From NCBI GenBank assembly GCA_021732845.1, contig JAKFUF010000035.1, positions 24,508-88,507 on the forward strand: 64,000 nucleotides of DNA. Direction: 5' to 3'. The translations under genes were made by a program, and so were the position numbers. Positions 1 to 10,841 of the stretch are shown one piece after another (position 1 is the first letter of the stretch; each line of letters opens with the position of its first letter). Origin of the DNA: Planctomycetaceae bacterium. Lineage in GTDB: Bacteria; Planctomycetota; Planctomycetia; Planctomycetales; Planctomycetaceae. Below the pieces are notes generated by a model, which was not told where the DNA came from, did not search any database, and saw only the letters and a program-made list of their open reading frames with translations.

Positions 1-1223
<1,223 letters not shown>

Positions 1224-1227
<4 letters not shown>

Positions 1228-2123
1228 GGATGGTTCTCCGCTTTGGGTGTCGCCTGGGTGACCACGGCCGCCGCGCGTCCGCCGGAAACTCCGTCGTCCG
1301 ACTGCCGGGCCTGCAGGTCGCGCAGATATTTGTCGAATTCAGATTTGCGTTGTGCGGTCAGTTGCCCGCGCATTTTGTAATGTCCCCACCCGCACAATTC
1401 AGCACAGACCAGTTCCTGCTCGCCTTCAAAGTTGGCCTGGAACTGGACGGGAATGATCGCCCCCGGCACTGCGTCCTGCTTGATCCGCAGATGCGGCAGG
1501 AAGAACGAATGCAGCACGTCTTCGCTGCGGAGCTGGATCACGACCGGTTCGCCAAACGGCACATGCAGGTCGTTGACCGTATACAGGTCATCCGGCTGTG
1601 GTTTCTGCATCAACTTTTTGCCTGGGGCGGGATAACGGATCCGCCACTCGAACTGCCGGGCCGTGACTTCCGCCACCGGATTCTCGCGGGAGTGCCTGTT
1701 GAATGTCGCGAAGTTGCGGAACCGCATCCACACGTCGATCTGGTACAGCGAGATGAACAGCAGGATCGCCGCGGGCACGATCGTCCAGACCACTTCCAGC
1801 GCGTGGCTGCCGTGGCTGAAGGACGCCTTCACTCCGGGCTTGCCGCTGAACTTGATCAAGGCGGTGATCAGCACGACATGCACCGCGATGTAGGTCACGG
1901 TGGTGATGATCAGGATCATGTAGAACAGGTCATCGATCTCGGTCCCCATGGGGGACTGCGCACCACCGGGGAGCCACCAGCGGTAGGACGGCGCCAGAAC
2001 GCTGATGCCCACGGTGGCCACGGCGGAAAGGCCGAAGAAAGCCGGCCAGAACTTTTTCGTCAGGGCTCCGGCAAGCAGGACTGCCGCGCTGCCCAGGGAG
2101 AGAATAATTAACCAGGGACTCAC
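1224..2123 (-). CDS. ctaC: Cytochrome c oxidase subunit II
   Basis: Subunit II of the terminal oxidase, which takes electrons from cytochrome c through the CuA centre. The 299-residue protein has hydrophobic segments near residues 3-45 and two membrane helices near 68-90 and 110-130, then a periplasmic cupredoxin domain. All CuA ligands are visible: the His in DVLHSFFLP (about residue 205) and CAELCGWGHYKM (about residue 238). There is no C-terminal heme c domain, unlike caa3-type fusions; a separate diheme cytochrome gene sits just upstream and may take that role (inference). The start is GTG at 2123, preceded by GGAG at a good spacing. No upstream ATG is available in frame. Confidence 0.95.
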
Positions 2124-2197
2124 TGAGTCACTCCGTTACAAACAGGGCTGTTCGCCCAGGGAAATCTTTGCCAGGAATGGAGTTGGATGAGCAGCCG

Positions 2198-3658
2198 TCA
2201 GTTTGAAGCCTGAGGATTCACCGGAGCCGCAGGCGGTTGCACGCTCGGATCTGGCAGCGGCCCCTGGAGGATCGACTGGTCGTAGGGCAGCGTGGTCACG
2301 AAGTTCACCAGATCCCACAGATCACTGTCATTCGTCAGCGAGGTGCTGAAGCCGGGCATCTTCGCGCCGTTGATGCCGGCGAACACCTTGCGGTACAGGT
2401 CGATCGGCCGCCGACCACCACGGTAGACGCCACGGATCAGGTTGCGGGGTTCCAGGTGATTGTCCCAGTCGTCGTGCAGGCCGCGAACTTCGTACTTCTG
2501 CCCGGCATATTGGAACAACGGCGAGTCGTTGCCAACCTCCCAGAAATCCTCGGTGGAAGGTCCGTCGCCGCGGCCTCCGTAGCCGTGACACTTGAAACAA
2601 GCCACCGCTTGCGAGTAATACAACTCGCGTCCCCGTTTGAGTGATTTCTCGGTCGGCTTTCCGGTCTTGGGATCGATGCCTGTCCGGGCTTCGAGAGATT
2701 CGTGATGGACGAAGCCCAATTCCTCGTCCTTCAGTGACTTGACAGCCCAGTACTGGCCTTCCTTGTGGTCCAGCTTTACCCGCCGATCGGCTGGCAGAGT
2801 TTCTCCGGAGAACTTCACGCTCCCGCGGGGTTTTGGATCCGCGAGGACTTTGGCATCGTCGAGAATTGTCGCCTCGCGGGGATTGATGATGCTTTCGGGT
2901 GCGTCGGCAGTGGTCCATGCCTCCGCCAGGTCGGTGCTCACCTGTTCCAGCGTGTCCTTCCAACCATCGTTGAACTCCGCTCGGGCTTCCTCAGGAGCTT
3001 CCGCCGGCACGGACCCACCTTTTGCCAGGACCTTGCGTCCCAGGATTCCCTGGATCCCCTTGTACAGGCGGAACTCATATTCACCCCGCATGCTCAGGAA
3101 CCGCACATACTCGATGATCGGCTCCAAGTCGTCTTTGAGCAGCACGAAGGACGGCATGCTGGTCCCGGGAATACCGTGTTCCAGCGTCGTCCGCAGGTCT
3201 TCCCGCGAGGGCCGGATGGCACCCGCCGTCGATTTGAACTTGAACTTTCCCAGCCGGTAGTCGCGGGGGCGCGGGTTGAGAAACTTCGCCGTGGGACCGG
3301 CACCGTCTCCGCTCGTCCCGTGGCAATGCACGCAGTGCTGCATGTACAGGTTGCGTCCGTGCAGCAGCTTCCAGCCTTCGGTGCCGCGCTCGGGATGATC
3401 GAGATCATCCTCCGCCTTGCCGTAGTCGAGCGGGAACAGTTCCCATGCCACCAGTGAGTTTGGCGTGCCGAAGTTCTCATGCAGCGCAGCTTCCACCGGG
3501 TTCACAGCGGTCTTCTCGTCGCCGATGCGCACCGGCACGATTTCTTCGGTGGACTTGGCGAGAACAAACTTCGGTTCGGGACTCTTGGCGCACCCTCCGC
3601 AGAGAGCCACGCCGACAAGCACCGCTACCGTGCCGAAAAATTGACGAGACCGGTTCAC
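2198..3658 (-). CDS. Diheme cytochrome c lipoprotein
   Basis: A 486-residue exported cytochrome c with two CXXCH heme sites, CVHCH near residue 107 and CFKCH near residue 352. Each is followed by a glycine-rich GxGDG segment typical of class I cytochromes (HGTSGDGAG, HGYGGRGDG). The N-terminus MNRSRQFFGTVAVLVGVALCGGC is a lipoprotein signal with a lipobox ending at Cys23, so the protein is probably lipid-anchored outside the inner membrane. Possible distal Met ligands lie in GTSMPSF and GAKMPGF. It lies between the cupredoxin-like genes and coxB, so it is likely an electron donor to the oxidase (inference). The start is GTG at 3658 after an AGGTAA sequence; the gap to coxB is 74 bases. Confidence 0.9.
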   Translation of the reverse strand: MNRSRQFFGTVAVLVGVALCGGCAKSPEPKFVLAKSTEEIVPVRIGDEKTAVNPVEAALHENFGTPNSLVAWELFPLDYGKAEDDLDHPERGTEGWKLLHGRNLYMQHCVHCHGTSGDGAGPTAKFLNPRPRDYRLGKFKFKSTAGAIRPSREDLRTTLEHGIPGTSMPSFVLLKDDLEPIIEYVRFLSMRGEYEFRLYKGIQGILGRKVLAKGGSVPAEAPEEARAEFNDGWKDTLEQVSTDLAEAWTTADAPESIINPREATILDDAKVLADPKPRGSVKFSGETLPADRRVKLDHKEGQYWAVKSLKDEELGFVHHESLEARTGIDPKTGKPTEKSLKRGRELYYSQAVACFKCHGYGGRGDGPSTEDFWEVGNDSPLFQYAGQKYEVRGLHDDWDNHLEPRNLIRGVYRGGRRPIDLYRKVFAGINGAKMPGFSTSLTNDSDLWDLVNFVTTLPYDQSILQGPLPDPSVQPPAAPVNPQASN

Positions 3659-3767
3659 GAGTTACCTGTCTGTAAAAACTGATGCGTGAGACTGTGTCGA
3701 CTGTGACCACGATTCTGATCGGCACCCTTGGGCGAGTGCCGGTCCCGCAATGCCGGCCGGCCTTGGA

Positions 3768-4643
3768 CTACAACCCAAACTTCTTGGAATCGAACTTCAT
3801 GTCACCCTTGGCCACCTTGCCGGCTTCGATGGTCACTTCAAATTTCTTGTTCAGATACCCAGACCGTTCCTGCCAGACGATGAATTCGTGCTTGCCGGCA
3901 GGCAGGTTGCGGATCTCGAACTCGCCCTTTTCGTCGGTGTTGTCACCGAAGGGATGGTCCTTCACCAGATGATGTGCCGTCATCCAGTTATGGAGATCGC
4001 ACTTGATCGGCACCGGGTTGCGCTCGGCCTTGTTGTAGCCCTTCTTGACCCCCTTGCGGTCATTGGCACCGATGGCGACATTGAACTCTTCCGAGCGGAT
4101 TGGCGTGGCATGCGTGTTGTGGGCGATGGCATCGCCGCTCTTGATCAACAGCGGCTGGCCAACCTGGATGAACAGTGTGTGCGGCGTGAACCTACATCCA
4201 TGCTGGTCAAACACGACTTCTTCAGTCGGTGGAGTGTGCTTGTAGCCAGCCGGGGCCTTGTCTAGATACACGAAGATATTGGCGATCCCCTTGGTCTTCG
4301 GGTCGATGACCAAGGTGTCGTCCGGGATATCCTGGGCCGCACAGACTGCAGGATCCTTGACGCTGCCGTCACCCTTGACGACTTTGAGCTTCAGCGTCGG
4401 GACCGCTCCGTCAAACACAATGGTCCCTTTGAGGGCCCCGGTGCCAGGCAACAGCGGCTTTTCCGCCTTGTCGTCCGCGTAGGTGATCGGCGTCTGCGCA
4501 ACGGCCAGCGTCAACGCGGCATCCGCAGCGTCAGCCGATTGGCGGCTCAACACCCAGGCACCAACCACGAGGGCAGCGGCTGCCATGGAGCCGGCGACAA
4601 CGTACCGCGCCGGGCGTCGAACGATTTGAGGATCGAGGGTCAT
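3768..4643 (-). CDS. Cupredoxin-like exported protein (paralogue 2 of tandem pair)
   Basis: A 291-residue secreted protein of unassigned family. A signal-anchor segment lies near residues 16-32. The rest resembles a cupredoxin-type beta-sandwich followed by a carboxypeptidase-regulatory-like domain (about residues 225-285; GEFEIRNLPAGKHEFIVW). The likely copper ligands are the His in IAHNTHATP and the loop CDLHNWM, which has the C-x2-H-x2-M spacing seen in amicyanin-type type I copper sites. The neighbouring gene encodes a paralogue with the same motifs. The start ATG at 4643 is 2 bases past the stop of that gene, inside the bc-oxidase operon, which suggests a periplasmic electron carrier or an accessory subunit. 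Copper binding is an inference from the motif. Confidence 0.8.
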   Translation of the reverse strand: MTLDPQIVRRPARYVVAGSMAAAALVVGAWVLSRQSADAADAALTLAVAQTPITYADDKAEKPLLPGTGALKGTIVFDGAVPTLKLKVVKGDGSVKDPAVCAAQDIPDDTLVIDPKTKGIANIFVYLDKAPAGYKHTPPTEEVVFDQHGCRFTPHTLFIQVGQPLLIKSGDAIAHNTHATPIRSEEFNVAIGANDRKGVKKGYNKAERNPVPIKCDLHNWMTAHHLVKDHPFGDNTDEKGEFEIRNLPAGKHEFIVWQERSGYLNKKFEVTIEAGKVAKGDMKFDSKKFGL

Positions 4644-4645
4644 GC

Positions 4646-5581
4646 CTAGTTCTCCGTAGTCAAGCTCAGAGATCCGCCTCGCAGAAGGCGCTGGTAGGTC
4701 ACCATGCGGCTTGGCTCTTCGCGTGATGGCTGGGTCACGGATGCCAGTTTGTCGGCACCGTAGGACAGATCGTGGGTCACGTCTGCGTTCGCTTTGATTT
4801 CAATTTGCAGCTTCGTTTCCAGAAAGCCACGCTTTTCGTGCCACACCTTGAACTGGTGCTTGCCGACCGGCAGCCCTGGAATGCTGAATTTGCCATCCGC
4901 GTCCGTGATGGCCACATACGGATGGTCCAGCGGGACGTGGTAGGCCTTCATCCAGGTGTGAAGGTCACATTTGACCTCCACGGGCTGGGCTTCCGTCTTG
5001 TCATACTGGATTTTGACGCCCCCCCGGTCATTCGCATTGATCGCTCCGTTGAATGACTTCGAACGGCCGGGATAGGTGTGGGTATTGTGGGCGATGGGAT
5101 CGTCACTCTTGATCAGCAGCGTTTGATTCACACGCAGCTTGATCACATGCGGATGAAACCGGCAGCCCTTTTGGTCGAAGATCACGGGCTCGGTGGGGAT
5201 CGCCAACAGTTCGGGCTTGATCGTCCCCGGGGACTTGGCCAGGTAGATCACGACGTTGGCGACACCCTTGTTCGCCGGATTGACCAGCAGGCTCTCGTCA
5301 GGAACTGTCTCCGCCGCGCATACCGACGCGTCGCGGGCGCCAGCATCATTTTTCTCCACGAGATTGGGCGCTGCAGGCGGCGTTCCTTCGCAGAGAATCG
5401 TCCCGTTCAAATTACCAAATTCCGTCACCGCCGCACCAGCGGCGGCACCTTCGGTTGCAGCGCCTTCGATGTGCTTCACCGTGACCGACACCACCTGTGG
5501 CTCGCAGCCTGCCGCGGCCAACACCGCTGCCAGACCCGCCACCAAGCTTGCGGAACGCACGAAGTCGAATCGACAATTCAT
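4646..5581 (-). CDS. Cupredoxin-like lipoprotein (paralogue 1 of tandem pair)
   Basis: A 311-residue lipoprotein: the N-terminus ends in LAAVLAAAGC, a lipobox. The body matches the next gene throughout: IFDQKGCRFHPHVI, IAHNTHTYPGRS, the copper-type loop CDLHTWM, then a C-terminal regulatory-like beta domain (GKFSIPGLPVGKHQFKVW). The Cys-x2-His-x2-Met loop plus an upstream His is what a mononuclear type I copper site needs. The preceding octaheme cytochrome gene stops in a TGATG overlap with this start at 5581 (a GTG one codon upstream at 5584 is the alternative), so the two are co-translated. A role as an electron carrier or structural partner of the cytochrome is inferred from context only. 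Confidence 0.8.
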   Translation of the reverse strand: MNCRFDFVRSASLVAGLAAVLAAAGCEPQVVSVTVKHIEGAATEGAAAGAAVTEFGNLNGTILCEGTPPAAPNLVEKNDAGARDASVCAAETVPDESLLVNPANKGVANVVIYLAKSPGTIKPELLAIPTEPVIFDQKGCRFHPHVIKLRVNQTLLIKSDDPIAHNTHTYPGRSKSFNGAINANDRGGVKIQYDKTEAQPVEVKCDLHTWMKAYHVPLDHPYVAITDADGKFSIPGLPVGKHQFKVWHEKRGFLETKLQIEIKANADVTHDLSYGADKLASVTQPSREEPSRMVTYQRLLRGGSLSLTTEN

Positions 5582-8500
5582 CACTGACCCTCTCCCGTCT
5601 TGACGTCTGCGGACTGCGTCCCGGCAGGTTTGGCCTCCGCCGCTTCCGCTTTTGGTTCTGGCTTCTCGGCGTCCGGCTTCTTCTCTGGCTGAACTTCGGG
5701 TTTGGCTTCCGGCTGTGGCTCCACCTTCTCAGCGTCAGGTTTGGCCGGAGTTGCCTGGGCCATCACCGCCCGCTGATGTTCCATCAGTTGATGATAATTC
5801 ATCAGACCGTCGCGTGTCGCCTGAACCTGCAGGAGTTCCTGGGCGGTACCAATCCTCTCGGGTGTATTGCCTCCGAGCAGTTCCGGGAAAGTATGCTTGT
5901 AGGTTCCGTTGGCTTGACGTTGTGCCGGCGGATACGGAGCTGGCATGGAAGTATAGGGGGTGATCCAGTCGGGCTTGGTGATCCACAGCTTCAACCAGTC
6001 GGGTCGCAGCCGGTCGGCCACCACATCCAGATTGGGGCCGCGGATGTTTTTCGGATCGTTGGGATTGCCCGCGTACGGCTTGGCCGCCACGGCATGACAA
6101 CCGTTGCAGAGCTTGACGTTGATCGCATCCCAGGTCACATCCAGATACTGCTTCTTTTCCTCTGGCAGTTGTTCATGCAGCACCACATTCTGGCGTGCCA
6201 GATAGGTCGGCGTGCGTTCGGGAACGGATTGGTAGGGATACTCAGCCCCATCGACGGCGGCGAAGTAGTTCGCCAACGCATGAGCCTCGTCATCGCTCAT
6301 ATTGAACTTGGGCATCCGCAATCGCGTTGTGAACCGGATCTGGTGCGGGTTCTTGAGGAAGTTGTAAAGCCACGCGGTCTGAACCTTGATCCCTTCCTGA
6401 TACAGCGGAGGCGGCGACATCTGCCACGACATGTAGCGGTTGTTGTCGGGATTCTGCTTCATCAGCTCGTCGACCAGCCATTCCGCAAAATGGCCGCCGC
6501 GGGCCGGGGTGACGTGCTTGAGCTTGAGTGCCGAGAACGTCACCTTGGAGTGCGGCAGCAACAGCTTCTGATTGAGTTCCGTGGTCTCCCACACATCGTA
6601 GGTGTATTCGGCGTCTTCGGGTTCATCGTCAGGCGAGGGGGCACTGAGCAGCATGCCGTGGAATGAAACATCGTGTTCGCCGGTGGCCACCCCGTGAAGC
6701 TTGTCCGGTGGAGGGGCCTTCAGCGAGACCAGCAGTTGCCCGTTTGAGAGGGCATCCGTGCTGGTGAAGTCCGCCCACCACAGTGCGTCAATCAACGCCT
6801 TGATCTTGCCCGGTTCAACGGTCTCGTTCACGAGCCGTTGATGGAGAGCGAGTACAGCAGCCGGAGAAACAGTCACTCCGGTTGCTTCCTCCTTGGAATC
6901 TGCCAGCTTCTTTGTGACTTTATCCAGAGTGGCCCCTGTCACTGACAGGAACTCCAAGTCAGTCACACCCCGCAGCACCGGCAGCAATTCGCTCTTGTTC
7001 AGCGACTCCGACAGAGACTTCCAGTCAGGCTTGTCGTCTTTCCGGTATGGGTCGGACTTCGTCCAGTCAGAGAAGGCCAGTTGCTGAATCAGCGCATCCA
7101 GTTTGGCATACAATGGGGCCTCTACTTCGTCGATGAAGCGTACACCCAGATCCTTCAGATTTGCCTGCGTGTACTTCACAAATTCCTTTGGATCCTTAGG
7201 ATAGGAGTCTGCGGTCTTCACGGTGACCGTCTCAAGCCCCTTAGGACCTTCAACTTCAGCGCCGATTTGAGAGAGGAAATTGAGCCACGACTGCTCGTCG
7301 TTAATGTCAGCCTTCACCTCACCCAGCTTGAGTTTCTTCAACACCATGCTCAGTTTTTGATACGCCTTCGAGAAGTCTGGCTTGAAGGTCATTTCAAATT
7401 CTGACCGCAGACGATCATGAAGTTTCGCCAATTCGGACTGTGTAATGACGGTCCGTGCGGTATTCCCTGGAATGGCAGCCATACGCTTCGTGAATTCAGC
7501 CGCGTTCGAGAGCGACACCATCTCCAGGTCGCTCTCAGTGATCCCGCGTCCGACCGGCAGCACCGCCGCACTGGCGAGCTTGTCGCGCAGCACATTCCAT
7601 TTCGCATTCGAACTCACATCGACGCGGAACTCTTCCACAGGAGTCTGGTACTGAACTTTTGGCAGTTCCAGAACGTGGCATGAGACGCAGTTGAACTTCG
7701 TCACCAGCTTCTCACCCTCAATCCGGGCTTTGGCCACGGGGTTCGGGTGATATTGGAACTCCTGTGCTGGCGGATCGGCGACCAATCCCAACACGAAGGT
7801 CGCCACGGACTCGATCTTCTGCTCGTTGTCGAGGGGTGTCTGGGCGAACTTGAACTGCGGCATGCGCAGGCGTTCGTCGTAGCCCTTCGTCGTCGTCATT
7901 AGATAATCGTAGCTGCGCGGATCCCGCAGCTTCTGCCAAATGAAGCCCGCCCGGCCATGGTGACTCAGTTGATCGACAAAGTAAGCCGCACTGGTCGCCT
8001 TCACTTCCTCTTCCTTCGAAGCAAACTTCGCACCACGGGCCTCGTCGATCGACTTCTCGATCCGGGTCAGCGTGCTCGAACCGTCCGGTTCGCCATGGTG
8101 GTGCAGATACTCTTCGATATGTTCGACAGATAGCTTCGCCGGATCCTTCCGGCCCCAATCGGCCAGTCCCGTTCCGATCGGACGCGCCCGCTCGTACCCG
8201 GGGATGTCATGGCAGCCATAGCAGCCGTACCGGGAGATGGATCGACGACCGATGTACAGCAGTTTTGTCTCGGCGATGGCTTGATTTTTCTTTGTGGTGC
8301 TGAGTGTTCCGCTAAGTTCCTTGAACCAATCACTCTGCTGTTTCATGTTCGACTGATCGAGACGCTCCAAGATGTCCTTTCTCAGATTCTCTTGATCAGA
8401 CGCCAAACGCCCAACCAACGCCTTCAGCGACAATTCTACCTCATCACCCTTAAGGTCATTTGCCGGAGTGGGGTAGACTCCCGAGCCCATGTATGCGTCG

Positions 8501-10749
8501 AGCGCTGCCGCGGATAAGGATTTCTTGAGAAACAGCCGGACAAGGTCGTTCATATCGGCGTCAAAATTCGCCGCCTCGTTGTCGATCCCTGGGAACTTGG
8601 AAACCGGCTTGTGCAACAGGTAAGCCACGATGTCCGCGGCGGGATCCACCCGTGAGTCGCCCTCGCCGGTGGCTTCCAGGTACAGGTTCGGCATCCGCGT
8701 CCGGGAACTGTGACGGTCTGGGTCGCGAACCCACGTGTACAGCCAGGATGACAGGGCGATCTCTTCGGTCTTCTCGCCGCTGACCATGACCTTCGTCTTC
8801 ATCGCGTCGCGGCGGATTTTCGTATGAGCGTGGCTCAGATCCGGGGCAAAGTCGGCCACGGAGCCGGGGAAATCTTCATGCTTGTGGCAGGCCAGGCACC
8901 CACGTTCCGAGAACAGCTTCTTTCCGCGTTCAATGCTCGGGACATAGCCCTTCTCCCACGGGTCGATGACCATTTCTTCCGAAGCGGAATCGAGATACTT
9001 GGCGATTCCGGCGATCTCAACGGGTTGAAATTTCGCGGCGTCGGCATCCTGCTGATTGCTCAAGTGGAAGAACCGTGGCATCCGTGTTTCTGGGTGAATC
9101 TTCGTCGGATCCTTGATCCACTCTTCGGCAAAGTCGATATCAGCCTTGGAAGCGAAGTGCCGCAACCCGGGGCCGACTTTACGCATCGTTCCGGCCGTGG
9201 CGGTCGGGTCCGCCGCGATCCGAGCCGCTTCGTCCTCTGTCTGTGGCTCAAGCCGCATGTCGGGACCGATGGACACGCCGGCACTGTAGCCGTTGATTTC
9301 GTGGCATCCATAGCAGCCGTACTGCCGAATCAGGTTGTAGCCTTCGACCACTTTTGGTGCTGAGGCCCCGTAGGTCGGATTCACACCCAGCTCCACCACA
9401 TTGTGGTGGCACTTGATGCAGGCGGCTTCCGCCAGCCGGTTCGGGTACATGGGGAATTCCCAATAGTGATTGGGGAACCACCCAAACTGCTTGCCCCAGG
9501 ACTCCCCCTTGGCGGGATGGTTGGGCATGTGCTGAACGTTGTGGAAGCTCGTTCCAGAACCCTGCCCTTCATGGCAGGAGGTGCAGCCAAACTTCTGCAT
9601 CGGGTGCGGACTGGCCGAGGTCAGGAACAGGTCGGTATTGGGATGCGTGGCGAAGGGATGCCCATAGGTCCGGTTCGGGATGGAGTAATACCGTTTGCTG
9701 GCCGCCAGTTCCGCCGCTTCGGCCTTCGCCAAATCCGTGGTCGCCTTCGCCAGTTCCTTCTCATTCTTGGATACCTCAGCCGCATCTTTCGCGGCCTTGG
9801 CTTCCTCGACTGCGGCGGTTGCTGCTTGGAGATTACGCAATGCGGTCTGCTCCGCCGCGGCATCTTTCTGCAGATATTCGTGGCCTGTGGCCACGGTCAC
9901 GCCGTGATGGTCGAAGGGATAGGCCGGAACACCGCCCGATTTGACTTTATCGATGTTCATGTGACAGGTGAGGCAGCGGTCGAACCGCGCCACATCACCC
10001 ATGCCGCCGTAGTTGATCTTCAACTTCGGCAGCCAGATTTGCGTGGGCTTGAGATGCCCATTGAACCCCTCAATGATCGGCAGTTCCATCAGGTCCCACT
10101 TGCCGGCCGCCAGTGCTCCTTTGGGATCCACCTGCTGCCGCGCCTTGGCGAGCTGCACCGCCTTGGCCAGGTGCTTCTTCAACTCGGCGGCAATCTCATC
10201 GCGATGCTTGGTGATCGCAGTCATCTTGGCCTTGTTGGCATCTGACTGCTGTTGCAGTTTTTGCAGTGCCAGTTCCTGCTCATCGACGGTCTTCTGACGC
10301 GTGTCAAAGTTTTCCTGTGCGGGCCGCAGCGCCTCGCCTTCAACACCAGCGCTGATTTGCAGCCCCATGTCAGCGCGGGCCTTGTCCCGCTCTGCCCGCA
10401 GGGCGCGCACCTGGCGCAGCAGCAATTCGAGCTTGCCGCCGATCTCGCGACCTTCCAGTTCGATTTCGGCAATTTGTGACGAATGGGTCTTGATTTCGTT
10501 ATCAGCGGCCTGCAGGCGAGCTTCCAACTGCTCCGTCTGCTTTGTGAAGGAGAAAGTCTCCTCGGCACGCTCATCGTCATGCAACTGCTGCGACGCCAGC
10601 TTGAACCCAAGCCGTTGCGGAACGCGCCATTCGTCATTGTAGTCGGCGTACATCGCCCATGCGGAGGCGATGCACAACAGGACGCAACTGGCCACGAAGA
10701 ACCAGTGCATCATTCGCAGATTACGCCAGACATTTTCTGTGGCGGGCAT
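5581..10749 (-). CDS. Octaheme membrane-anchored cytochrome c of the bc complex operon
   Basis: A very large (1722-residue) exported multiheme cytochrome. One N-terminal membrane helix (about residues 14-33) is followed by a long coiled coil (about 60-215), and another charged Ala/Lys/Glu-rich coil follows the first heme (about 290-355). Eight CXXCH motifs are visible: CLTCH (~258), CTSCH (~386), CIKCH (~442), CYGCH (~477), CLACH (~617), CYGCH (~840), CVSCH (~1020) and CNGCH (~1546). Several xRMPxF segments could supply distal Met ligands. The tail is Pro/Lys/Glu-rich. It sits where a cytochrome c1 gene would be expected, directly after the two cytochrome b genes, so it probably accepts electrons from the Rieske protein (inference). 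ATG at 10749 follows GGGAAG; an in-frame codon at 10770 is less likely. Confidence 0.93.
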   Translation of the reverse strand: MPATENVWRNLRMMHWFFVASCVLLCIASAWAMYADYNDEWRVPQRLGFKLASQQLHDDERAEETFSFTKQTEQLEARLQAADNEIKTHSSQIAEIELEGREIGGKLELLLRQVRALRAERDKARADMGLQISAGVEGEALRPAQENFDTRQKTVDEQELALQKLQQQSDANKAKMTAITKHRDEIAAELKKHLAKAVQLAKARQQVDPKGALAAGKWDLMELPIIEGFNGHLKPTQIWLPKLKINYGGMGDVARFDRCLTCHMNIDKVKSGGVPAYPFDHHGVTVATGHEYLQKDAAAEQTALRNLQAATAAVEEAKAAKDAAEVSKNEKELAKATTDLAKAEAAELAASKRYYSIPNRTYGHPFATHPNTDLFLTSASPHPMQKFGCTSCHEGQGSGTSFHNVQHMPNHPAKGESWGKQFGWFPNHYWEFPMYPNRLAEAACIKCHHNVVELGVNPTYGASAPKVVEGYNLIRQYGCYGCHEINGYSAGVSIGPDMRLEPQTEDEAARIAADPTATAGTMRKVGPGLRHFASKADIDFAEEWIKDPTKIHPETRMPRFFHLSNQQDADAAKFQPVEIAGIAKYLDSASEEMVIDPWEKGYVPSIERGKKLFSERGCLACHKHEDFPGSVADFAPDLSHAHTKIRRDAMKTKVMVSGEKTEEIALSSWLYTWVRDPDRHSSRTRMPNLYLEATGEGDSRVDPAADIVAYLLHKPVSKFPGIDNEAANFDADMNDLVRLFLKKSLSAAALDAYMGSGVYPTPANDLKGDEVELSLKALVGRLASDQENLRKDILERLDQSNMKQQSDWFKELSGTLSTTKKNQAIAETKLLYIGRRSISRYGCYGCHDIPGYERARPIGTGLADWGRKDPAKLSVEHIEEYLHHHGEPDGSSTLTRIEKSIDEARGAKFASKEEEVKATSAAYFVDQLSHHGRAGFIWQKLRDPRSYDYLMTTTKGYDERLRMPQFKFAQTPLDNEQKIESVATFVLGLVADPPAQEFQYHPNPVAKARIEGEKLVTKFNCVSCHVLELPKVQYQTPVEEFRVDVSSNAKWNVLRDKLASAAVLPVGRGITESDLEMVSLSNAAEFTKRMAAIPGNTARTVITQSELAKLHDRLRSEFEMTFKPDFSKAYQKLSMVLKKLKLGEVKADINDEQSWLNFLSQIGAEVEGPKGLETVTVKTADSYPKDPKEFVKYTQANLKDLGVRFIDEVEAPLYAKLDALIQQLAFSDWTKSDPYRKDDKPDWKSLSESLNKSELLPVLRGVTDLEFLSVTGATLDKVTKKLADSKEEATGVTVSPAAVLALHQRLVNETVEPGKIKALIDALWWADFTSTDALSNGQLLVSLKAPPPDKLHGVATGEHDVSFHGMLLSAPSPDDEPEDAEYTYDVWETTELNQKLLLPHSKVTFSALKLKHVTPARGGHFAEWLVDELMKQNPDNNRYMSWQMSPPPLYQEGIKVQTAWLYNFLKNPHQIRFTTRLRMPKFNMSDDEAHALANYFAAVDGAEYPYQSVPERTPTYLARQNVVLHEQLPEEKKQYLDVTWDAINVKLCNGCHAVAAKPYAGNPNDPKNIRGPNLDVVADRLRPDWLKLWITKPDWITPYTSMPAPYPPAQRQANGTYKHTFPELLGGNTPERIGTAQELLQVQATRDGLMNYHQLMEHQRAVMAQATPAKPDAEKVEPQPEAKPEVQPEKKPDAEKPEPKAEAAEAKPAGTQSADVKTGEGQ

Positions 10750-10841
10750 GACACTTCCCAGATAACACAATTTCGAACTGTCTCTGAACTGCCACCTGCC
10801 ACATCCGGCAGGCGACAGCCCATCCCTGACGCTCGAACGAA

